A stretch of 8,139 bases of DNA from NCBI GenBank assembly GCA_045653805.1, contig JAZOMF010000043.1:1-8139 (forward strand), given 5' to 3'. Below the pieces are notes generated by a model. It worked only from the letters and a program-made list of their open reading frames with translations. It did no database searches and was not told where the DNA came from. Origin of the DNA: SVTX01 sp045653805. GTDB taxonomy: Bacteria > Bacillota > Clostridia > Oscillospirales > CAG-272. This document shows positions 1 to 4,015 of the stretch, piece by piece. The position numbers were made by a program, and so were the translations under genes. Every line of letters begins with the position of its first letter. The first letter of the stretch is position 1.

Positions 1-1179
1 GCAGGCGACGAGGTTATCGGTGAGCTTATTGCCGACGCTATGGAAAAGGTAACCGCTGACGGCGTTATCACCATCGAGGAGTCCAAGAGTGCTGAGACCT
101 ACAGCGAGGTTGTTGAGGGTATGCAGTTTGATCGCGGCTACCTCTCTCCCTACATGGTAACCGATGCAGATAAGATGGAGGCAGTTATCGACGATGCACT
201 CGTTCTTATCACCGACAAGAAGATTTCTACTATTAATGATATTCTTCCTCTTCTCGAGCAGCTCGTTCAGAGCGGCAGAAAGCTCGTTATCATCGCAGAG
301 GGCGTTGAGGGCGAGGCTCTCACCACTCTCGTGCTTAACAAGCTCCGCGGCACCTTCACCTGCGTTGCAGTTAAGGCTCCCGGCTTTGGCGACAGAAGAA
401 AGGAAATGCTCCGTGACATTGCTATTTTGACCGGCGGTGAGGTTGTTTCCTCCGAGATCGGACTTGAGCTCAAGGATGCATCTATCCAGATGCTCGGTCG
501 CGCTCGTCAGATCAAGATCACCAAGGAGAACACCGTTATCGTTGACGGTGCAGGCGACGTAAACGAGATCAAGGCTCGCGTAGCATCCATCAAGGCTGCA
601 ATCGAGACCACCACCAGCGATTTCGACCGCGAGAAGCTCCAGGAGAGACTTGCAAAGCTTGCAGGCGGTGTTGCTGTTATTAAGGTTGGTGCGGCAACTG
701 AAGCTGAGATGAAGGAGAAGAAGCTCCGCATCGAGGACGCTCTCAACGCTACCAAGGCGGCAGTTGAAGAGGGCATCGTTGCAGGTGGCGGTACTGCTTA
801 CCTCAACGCAATTCCCGCAGTTGAGAAGCTTCTTAAGACCGTTGACGGCGACGAAAAGACCGGTGTTAAGATCGTTCTTAAGCGTCTTCAAGAGCCTGTT
901 CGTCAGATCGCGGCTAACGCAGGATTTGACGGCGCAGTTATCGTTGATAAGATCATGAGTAGCAAGAAGGTTGGATACGGATTTGACGCATACAACGAGA
1001 AGTACGTTGATATGATGGCGGCTGGTATCGTTGACCCCAAGAAGGTTACTCGTTCCGCACTCCAGAACGCGGCTTCTATCGCGTCCGTTATCCTCACCAC
1101 CGAGAGCGTTGTTGCTGACATTAAGGAACCCGAGCCCGCAGCGGCACCCGCAGCAGGCGGCATGGGCGGTATGTATTAA
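1..1179 (+). CDS. groL: Chaperonin GroEL (60 kDa chaperonin), C-terminal part, 5' end outside window
   Basis: This is the large subunit of the GroEL/GroES ATP-dependent folding chamber in the cytoplasm. The reading frame is open from base 1; the first Met in frame is at 40, but the 13 codons before it (AGDEVIGELIADA) already match GroEL, so it is not the start. The window holds 392 residues, so about 150 N-terminal residues are missing compared with the usual 540 or so. Visible landmarks are the apical domain with EGMQFDRGYLSPY, IIAEGVEGEALTTLVLNKLRG and KAPGFGDRRKEML, and the second equatorial part with RIEDALNATKAAVEEGIVAGGG. In the last, the Asp codon at 736-738 corresponds to the ATPase aspartate (D398 of E. 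coli). The protein ends in an Ala/Pro stretch and a short GGMGGMY tail typical of the family. groES would be expected upstream, outside the window. Identification is secure; only the start is unseen. Confidence 0.98.
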   Translation, partial: AGDEVIGELIADAMEKVTADGVITIEESKSAETYSEVVEGMQFDRGYLSPYMVTDADKMEAVIDDALVLITDKKISTINDILPLLEQLVQSGRKLVIIAEGVEGEALTTLVLNKLRGTFTCVAVKAPGFGDRRKEMLRDIAILTGGEVVSSEIGLELKDASIQMLGRARQIKITKENTVIVDGAGDVNEIKARVASIKAAIETTTSDFDREKLQERLAKLAGGVAVIKVGAATEAEMKEKKLRIEDALNATKAAVEEGIVAGGGTAYLNAIPAVEKLLKTVDGDEKTGVKIVLKRLQEPVRQIAANAGFDGAVIVDKIMSSKKVGYGFDAYNEKYVDMMAAGIVDPKKVTRSALQNAASIASVILTTESVVADIKEPEPAAAPAAGGMGGMY

Positions 1180-1196
1180 TATTGGCTTTATATAGA

Positions 1197-1238
1197 GGGA
1201 AGGGCGAACCTTTTTTGAAAAAAGTGTTCGCCCTTCCC
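1197..1238. terminator. Strong hairpin just after groEL, possible terminator
   Basis: A perfect 13-bp stem (1197-1209 with 1226-1238, GGGAAGGGCGAAC and its complement) encloses a further CTTTTTT-g-AAAAAAG inner stem. It starts 17 bases after the groEL stop. No T-run follows on either strand, so classical Rho-independent activity is uncertain. It could equally be the edge of a dispersed intergenic repeat that continues to about 1345, where a second CTTTTTGAAAAAG core occurs (1330-1342). Confidence 0.55.
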
Positions 1239-1243
1239 CTAGT

Positions 1244-1305
1244 CTGTCGCTTGCGACAGCGTAGCGATGTTTTGCTTGCAAAACTCGCCGCACCGCTTGC
1301 GGTGC
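1244..1305. repeat. Three consecutive 7-bp hairpins with identical GC-TT-GC tips
   Basis: Three perfect stem-loops follow one another: 1244-1259 (CTGTCGC-TT-GCGACAG), 1269-1284 (GTTTTGC-TT-GCAAAAC) and 1290-1305 (GCACCGC-TT-GCGGTGC). The stems differ in sequence but each is perfectly paired, and each closes with GC, a TT loop and GC. The conserved tip with varying paired bases suggests selection on structure, or a common origin as a repeat unit. No gene is seen in 1180-1551; the rest of that gap is this repeat, the toxin promoter and the toxin leader. 1343-1408 shows nothing recognisable. Confidence 0.75.
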
Positions 1306-1408
1306 AAGACCCCCAACCCACTCCAAAAACTTTTTGAAAAAGGGGTAAGATTTGGTGGTGAAGTCTATTTTGGAGACGTGGAATTTTTGATAATTGTTGC
1401 GAAAAATG

Positions 1409-1437
1409 TTGATTTTTTGCGGTGGATATGCTATAAT
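1409..1437 (+). promoter_or_regulatory. Sigma-A-type promoter for the small toxin-like gene
   Basis: A -35 box TTGATT at 1409-1414 is separated by exactly 17 bases from a perfect -10 box TATAAT at 1432-1437. TGC directly before it makes an extended -10 element. The expected start is near 1444, giving a leader of about 108 nt before the GTG at 1552. Confidence 0.8.
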
Positions 1438-1462
1438 TGTTTTTGGTAAGCTTTGCTTGCCC

Positions 1463-1494
1463 GTAGGAATACCAAAACGGTGGCGGTTGCTTCC
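1463..1494 (+). repeat. Leader block shared with the antisense RNA 5' end (imperfect inverted copy at 1695-1721)
   Basis: The leader reads GTAGGAATACC at 1463-1473 and CGGTTGCTTCC at 1484-1494. The minus strand read from 1721 down gives GTAGGAACACC, a short loop region, then CGGTTGCTCCT. The two transcripts would therefore carry a similar self-complementary element. The leader also has an 8-bp inverted repeat, TTTTGGTA 1441-1448 with TACCAAAA 1470-1477, which overlaps this block. Confidence 0.6.
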
Positions 1495-1499
1495 TTTTT

Positions 1500-1548
1500 T
1501 GAAGGGAGCAAGTTTCTTTTACTCCCTTCATTTTCGGAGGGAGGTGAT
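1500..1548 (+). promoter_or_regulatory. Leader structure and ribosome binding site with two mutually exclusive hairpins
   Basis: The segment CTCCCTTCA (1522-1530) pairs perfectly with TGAAGGGAG (1500-1508; 9 bp, 13-base loop). Its first six bases, 1522-1527, can instead pair with AGGGAG (1538-1543) inside the Shine-Dalgarno region. The ribosome binding site GGAGGTGAT (1540-1548) is near-perfectly complementary to the 16S rRNA 3' end and lies 7 bases before GTG when measured from GGAGG. The first hairpin leaves the site free; the second masks it. This is read from base pairing only. Confidence 0.6.
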
Positions 1549-1551
1549 ATC

Positions 1552-1647
1552 GTGTACATAACCTTGGAGCAACTTTTGCTTATTGCGGCATTTATTGTTG
1601 CCCTCCTTCAATATGTTCATAACATTTATCATAACAAAAAGAAATAA
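1552..1647 (+). CDS. 31-residue membrane peptide, putative holin-like type I toxin
   Basis: The peptide starts VYITLEQLLLIAAF (initiator GTG read as Met), continues as one hydrophobic helix of about 16-18 residues (roughly residues 5-22), and ends in a polar, basic tail HNKKK. A single short helix with a lysine-rich end fits the small membrane toxins of Firmicutes annotated as putative holin-like toxins, which insert in the inner membrane. GTG at 1552 is chosen because a very strong GGAGGTGAT site lies just before it; an upstream in-frame TTG at 1453 has no such site and lies inside the structured leader. The last codon and stop lie inside the stem of a bidirectional terminator, overlapped by a predicted antisense RNA. 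That arrangement supports a type I toxin-antitoxin reading over a random small ORF. Family assignment is from pattern memory; toxicity is inferred. An alternative is a harmless small membrane protein. Confidence 0.75.
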   Translation: MYITLEQLLLIAAFIVALLQYVHNIYHNKKK

Positions 1648-1721
1648 CCGCCCAGCGACCAAACTGAAGGCGGTTATTTCTTAACCAAATCAGCAGGAGC
1701 AACCGTCATCGGTGTTCCTAC
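1634..1721 (-). ncRNA. Predicted antisense antitoxin RNA, about 88 nt
   Basis: No RNA family match is claimed; the transcript is inferred from a perfect promoter at one end and a strong terminator at the other. From the expected start near 1721 it would begin GTAGGAACACC and fold into a 5' hairpin: 1710-1719 pairs with 1695-1705, 10 bp with one bulged base and a 4-base loop. A short single-stranded stretch and the terminator hairpin follow. Its 3' part is complementary to the last 14 or so bases of the toxin reading frame, including the stop codon, and to the shared terminator loop. This convergent, 3'-overlapping layout resembles the antisense RNAs of the Fst/par and TxpA/RatA type I systems. 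Base pairing with the toxin mRNA 3' end, and possibly with the leader, would be its job. Confidence 0.7.
1639..1682. terminator. Bidirectional terminator shared by toxin mRNA and antisense RNA
   Basis: A 12-bp perfect stem (1641-1652 with 1669-1680, GAAATAACCGCC and its complement) extends to 14 bp with AA/TT at 1639-1640 and 1681-1682. The loop has 16 bases. On the minus strand the stem runs into TTTCTTTTTG, a proper U-tract, so the antisense RNA should end near 1634. On the plus strand the trailing T-tract is poor (TTATTTCTTAA). The toxin stop codon (1645-1647) is inside the left arm. Confidence 0.85.
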
Positions 1722-1727
1722 GTTATT

Positions 1728-1756
1728 ATTATACACCACTTTTTACGATTTGTCAA
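1728..1756 (-). promoter_or_regulatory. Perfect consensus sigma-A promoter for the antisense RNA
   Basis: Read on the minus strand, TTGACA (1756-1751) is followed by a 17-base spacer and TATAAT (1733-1728), a complete match to the vegetative consensus in both boxes and spacing. The start is expected near 1721. No open reading frame with a ribosome binding site follows, which points to a non-coding RNA. It is stronger on paper than the convergent toxin promoter, as expected if antitoxin RNA must be in excess. Confidence 0.85.
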
Positions 1757-1795
1757 CTATTGTTAACGATTTTTTTGTTTTTGATGATTTTAATC

Positions 1796-1824
1796 TTGTG
1801 TAAAGTGAAAAAGTGTGGTAAAAT
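1796..1824 (+). promoter_or_regulatory. Promoter with extended -10 for the 1854-3312 gene pair
   Basis: TGG-TAAAAT (1816-1824) forms an extended -10. A weak -35, TTGTGT, lies at 1796-1801 with a 17-base spacer. The predicted start near 1831 leaves a leader of about 23 bases containing GGAG (1844-1847). Confidence 0.55.
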
Positions 1825-1853
1825 ATAGAAAATAAATTATTTTGGAGATTATT

Positions 1854-2480
1854 ATGAAAAACATTCATTTGCTTGGAAAAAAAATAATTGCGGACAAGTG
1901 CCCCCTGCTCCTTGACTACAAGCCTGAGGAGAATTGGCGCGACCTTTGGTTGCCCAAGACCGGTACTTGGGAGCTTGAGGACGGTTGCTTTATCGGTACA
2001 GAGACCGGAAACATGGGCGGAATCATGCTTTACAAGGAGTATTTCAAGAAAAACGTGATGCTGACCTTCACAGTTTCTACCGTTTTGCCTGCGACCCGTG
2101 ACCTCAACGCGGTTTTCTGCGCTAAATGGGATGAGAGCACCGATTATTTGGGTGACTCCTACGTTTGCGGCGTTAACGGCTGGTACGAGCACAAGAGCGG
2201 ACTTGAGAGAAACGCGGGCTATGGTTCTAACCTTTATTCCACCACTGCCTCTTATAAGTACGTACCCGGAAAAGAGCTTCGCATGACCTGCGGTGCTATT
2301 GACGGTCACAGCTTTATGGTAGTTGATGACGAGCTTGTTGCCGAGATGATCGACCCCCAGCCTATTCGTGACGGTCACGTTGGTTTCTCCGCGTACTGCA
2401 CCAAGCTTCGCATAAAGGACATTCAGATCCACGAGATCGTGTGGGAGGATTTCCCCCAGACCTACGATCCCGAGTTTTAA
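1854..2480 (+). CDS. Uncharacterised protein, possible concanavalin-like jelly-roll fold
   Basis: I do not recognise a named family. ATG at 1854 is preferred: GGAG (1844-1847) lies 6 bases before it, whereas the upstream in-frame TTG at 1842 overlaps that site. The 208 residues have no signal peptide or membrane segment, so the protein is probably cytoplasmic. The sequence is rich in alternating beta-type segments and aromatic residues (ENWRDLWLPKTGTWELEDG near the start; NGWYEHKSG in the middle). It ends with GHVGFSAYCTKLRIKDIQIHEI, the kind of closing strand pair seen in concanavalin-like sugar-binding or glycosidase jelly-rolls such as the DUF1080-type domains. That resemblance is an impression from strand pattern, not a match to catalytic residues. 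It sits 10 bases upstream of a HAD phosphatase in the same direction, with its own promoter and no terminator between, so the two are probably co-transcribed. A sugar-related role is a guess. Confidence 0.85.
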   Translation: MKNIHLLGKKIIADKCPLLLDYKPEENWRDLWLPKTGTWELEDGCFIGTETGNMGGIMLYKEYFKKNVMLTFTVSTVLPATRDLNAVFCAKWDESTDYLGDSYVCGVNGWYEHKSGLERNAGYGSNLYSTTASYKYVPGKELRMTCGAIDGHSFMVVDDELVAEMIDPQPIRDGHVGFSAYCTKLRIKDIQIHEIVWEDFPQTYDPEF

Positions 2481-2490
2481 TAGGTGAAAA

Positions 2491-3312
2491 ATGGGGAAAT
2501 TTGACGGAATTTTAATCTGCACCGACCTTGACGGCACGCTTTTGCGAAACGACAAGACGATCTCGGAAGAAAACCGCGAGGCGATCGAATATTTCAAGAG
2601 TGAGGGTGGATATTTTACCTTTGTTACAGGCAGAGTGCCCTGTGTTTCGCGCATGATTTACGAAATGGTAAGACCTAACGCTCCCGTTGGGTGTATTAAC
2701 GGTGCGGGAATTTATGATTTTGAAAAAAACGAATATCTTTGGTCGACGACGGTTTCGCCCCACTACAAGGAGCTTATCACGGCGGTAATTGAAGCTATTC
2801 CCGGTGTGGGAGCGCAGGTCAGCACTCACGATGCGGTCTATTTTTGCCGTGAAAATGAGTCGATGGTCAAATTTCGCCGGCGTACCGGTGCGCCCAACCT
2901 TGTTGTCGACTATAAAACCTTTGATGAACCCATAACGAAGGTGCTTTTTGGAGAGGAAGACGGAGAGAAAATTCAGAAAATCATCGAGATTTTGAATAAT
3001 CATCCGAAAACGGCTGATTTTGACTATATCCGCTCCGAGAGAATGCTTTACGAGATCCTGCCAAAGGGCTCCAGCAAGGGCAACCTGCTTTTGAAGCTTG
3101 CCGAGATTTTGGGCGTAGACGCGAGAAAAACCGTTGCCATCGGCGACTATAACAACGACGTTTCAATGATCAAAGCCGCAGGGGTAGGCGTAGCCGTAGC
3201 CAATGCGGTAGACGAAGCTAAAGCCGTTGCAGACATCGTTACCGTCAGCAACGAGGAGCATGCCATCGCAAAGATCATCGGAATGATCGACCGCGGGGAA
3301 TTAAGATTATAA
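2491..3312 (+). CDS. Cof-type HAD-superfamily phosphatase (HAD-IIB)
   Basis: This is a cytoplasmic Mg2+-dependent phosphohydrolase, 273 residues, the usual length for Cof/YwpJ-like proteins. Motif I is CTDLDGTLL, with the nucleophile Asp12 and acid/base Asp14. Motif II is TFVTGR (Thr46). Motif III Lys is in GSSKGN (Lys196), and motif IV is GDYNND (Asp219, Asp223), followed by the typical MIKAAGVGVAVANA. The region between motifs II and III, about residues 80-185, is the type IIB cap that sets substrate choice. Substrates in this family are mostly sugar phosphates or phosphorylated cofactors such as FMN or PLP; the sequence does not say which. ATG at 2491 follows the upstream stop by 10 bases, with AGGTG at 2482-2486 as ribosome binding site. 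A Rho-independent terminator follows immediately, so this is the last gene of a two-gene operon. Confidence 0.95.
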   Translation: MGKFDGILICTDLDGTLLRNDKTISEENREAIEYFKSEGGYFTFVTGRVPCVSRMIYEMVRPNAPVGCINGAGIYDFEKNEYLWSTTVSPHYKELITAVIEAIPGVGAQVSTHDAVYFCRENESMVKFRRRTGAPNLVVDYKTFDEPITKVLFGEEDGEKIQKIIEILNNHPKTADFDYIRSERMLYEILPKGSSKGNLLLKLAEILGVDARKTVAIGDYNNDVSMIKAAGVGVAVANAVDEAKAVADIVTVSNEEHAIAKIIGMIDRGELRL

Positions 3313-3345
3313 AATTAGGGCGGTTTTTCCGCCCTTTTGCTTTTT
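3311..3345 (+). terminator. Rho-independent terminator after the HAD phosphatase gene
   Basis: GGGCGG (3318-3323) and CCGCCC (3329-3334) form a 6-bp GC stem with a TTTTT loop, followed by TTTTGCTTTTT. It overlaps the last bases of the stop codon region and closes the 1854-3312 operon. Confidence 0.9.
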
Positions 3346-3351
3346 AAAATG

Positions 3352-3541
3352 GTGCATCCTCATCCGTCGGCTACGCCGCCACCTTCCCCTGCCTTGGGGA
3401 AGGCTAACGAAAAGCGCAGACGAACACAGATTTATAGCCGTGATAAATATTTACGGCTACAGTTGGGGATTCGATACAGTTAAACCAAAGCCCTCCCCAA
3501 GGCAGGGGAGGGGGGACCGCTTGCGGTGGGTGAGGATGCAC
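3352..3541. mobile_element. MITE-like element, about 190 bp, with ~54-bp imperfect terminal inverted repeats
   Basis: The ends are exact inverted copies: GTGCATCCTCA at 3352-3362 and its complement at 3531-3541. The arms continue inward to 3405 and 3489. Each arm contains a small outer hairpin (CGGC-tac-GCCG at 3368-3378; ACCGC-tt-GCGGT at 3516-3527) and an inner hairpin (CCTTCCCC...GGGGAAGG on the left; CCCTCCCC...GGGGAGGG on the right). The centre carries another inverted repeat, TAGCCGT 3435-3441 with ACGGCTA 3453-3459. There is no coding capacity. A clear target-site duplication is not visible. The layout fits a non-autonomous miniature transposable element or a REP-like dispersed repeat of Clostridia; copy number cannot be judged from one window. 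It lies between two terminators, so it interrupts nothing. Confidence 0.75.
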
Positions 3542-3553
3542 TATAAGATAAAC

Positions 3554-3588
3554 AAAAACCACTTGGTTCTGCGAGCCAAGTGGTTTTT
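3554..3588 (-). terminator. Rho-independent terminator of the XRE regulator gene
   Basis: A 13-bp perfect stem, AAAAACCACTTGG (3554-3566) with its complement at 3576-3588, has a 9-base loop. On the minus strand the stem ends in TTTTTG followed by TTT, a U-tract. The stop codon of the regulator (3587-3589) overlaps the stem. Confidence 0.9.
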
Positions 3589-3859
3589 ATAAGCTTTTTG
3601 ATATAAATTCAAGTCTTTTTTTGATGTCGTTCAGTTCTTTTTTGAGAGCGGATTTATTAGGCACATTTAAGTCATTCACTCCAAGGAGATAGTCGCAGGA
3701 AACACCGAAAAATTCTGCAAGCTTGATAATAGCGAAGCTATCGGGATTGGTCTTGCCGGTTTCGTAGTTAGAAAGGGTGCGCTGGTCAATGCCTGTTGCC
3801 GCCGCAACGTCGCTCTGACGCAGATCTCTGTCCTCGCGCAATTCCTTAATTCTGTGCAT
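3587..3859 (-). CDS. Small XRE-family helix-turn-helix transcriptional regulator
   Basis: The protein is 90 residues. Residues 1-60 form a classic HTH_3/Cro-CI domain: MHRIKELREDRDLRQSDVAA, then TGIDQRTLSNYETGKTNPD with the recognition helix around QRTLSNYETG, then AIIKLAEFFGVSCDYLLG. Residues 65-90 (KSALKKELNDIKKRLEFI) look like an amphipathic helix that could mediate dimerisation. No ligand or peptidase domain is present. ATG at 3859-3857 has a strong GGAGG site (minus strand, 3871-3867) 7 bases upstream. The gene is divergent from the leucine-rich-repeat lipoprotein gene. The 156-bp gap between them carries both promoters and an 18-bp palindrome, so local repression of the neighbour, and possibly autoregulation, is the natural inference. 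The DNA target is not proven. Confidence 0.93.
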   Translation of the reverse strand: MHRIKELREDRDLRQSDVAAATGIDQRTLSNYETGKTNPDSFAIIKLAEFFGVSCDYLLGVNDLNVPNKSALKKELNDIKKRLEFISKSL

Positions 3860-3895
3860 TATGTGTCCTCCTTTTCCATTAACTCGTGTGATTAT

Positions 3896-3904
3896 ATTAT
3901 ACCA
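3896..3904 (-). promoter_or_regulatory. Extended -10 promoter element for the XRE regulator
   Basis: Read on the minus strand, TGG-TATAAT (3904-3896) is an extended -10 with a perfect hexamer. At 17-base spacing the -35 position (3924-3919) reads AGTGTT, a poor match. Transcription would start near 3889, about 30 bases before the ATG. The overlapping TAGTGGTAT (minus strand, 3907-3899) differs in one base from the half-site of the palindrome at 3960-3977. Confidence 0.6.
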
Positions 3905-3923
3905 CTAATTTTCTACAAAACAC

Positions 3924-3952
3924 TTGACAAACTAATAATTTTCGTGTATAAT
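3924..3952 (+). promoter_or_regulatory. Perfect consensus sigma-A promoter of the BspA-like lipoprotein gene
   Basis: TTGACA (3924-3929), a 17-base spacer and TATAAT (3947-3952) match the vegetative consensus completely. The start is expected near 3959, at the edge of an 18-bp palindrome. A promoter this strong next to a probable operator suggests a gene that is normally held off by a repressor. Confidence 0.88.
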
Positions 3953-3959
3953 TGTGTTC

Positions 3960-3977
3960 ATACCAATATATTGGTAT
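3960..3977. promoter_or_regulatory. 18-bp perfect palindrome, candidate operator
   Basis: ATACCAATA is followed directly by its exact complement TATTGGTAT, with no spacer. It covers the expected transcription start of the lipoprotein gene, a position where a bound dimer would block initiation or escape. The size and symmetry fit a dimeric XRE-type regulator such as the one encoded divergently. A single half-site-like copy lies in that regulator's own -10 region (3899-3907). Confidence 0.65.
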
Positions 3978-4015
3978 AGCGGTTAAGTTTAGACAAAAAT
4001 TAGTTGGAGGTCGAG

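Noticed and set aside
1121..1531. 136-residue minus-strand open frame over the groEL end and the hairpin region
   Set aside because: It runs through the hairpin repeats and the toxin leader, its composition follows the repeats, and no domain is visible.
1453..1551. Longer TTG-started version of the small toxin-like peptide
   Set aside because: The extra 33 residues would be encoded by the structured leader. There is no ribosome binding site before 1453, while GTG at 1552 has a near-perfect one.
1743..2654. 303-residue open frame on the minus strand
   Set aside because: It lies antisense to the 1854-2480 gene and the start of the HAD gene, has no recognisable domain, and the plus-strand genes have proper ribosome binding sites and motifs.
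3552..3590. Inverted repeat next to the MITE considered as part of that element
   Set aside because: Its stem has a U-tract on the minus strand and overlaps the regulator stop codon, so it is explained as that gene's terminator.
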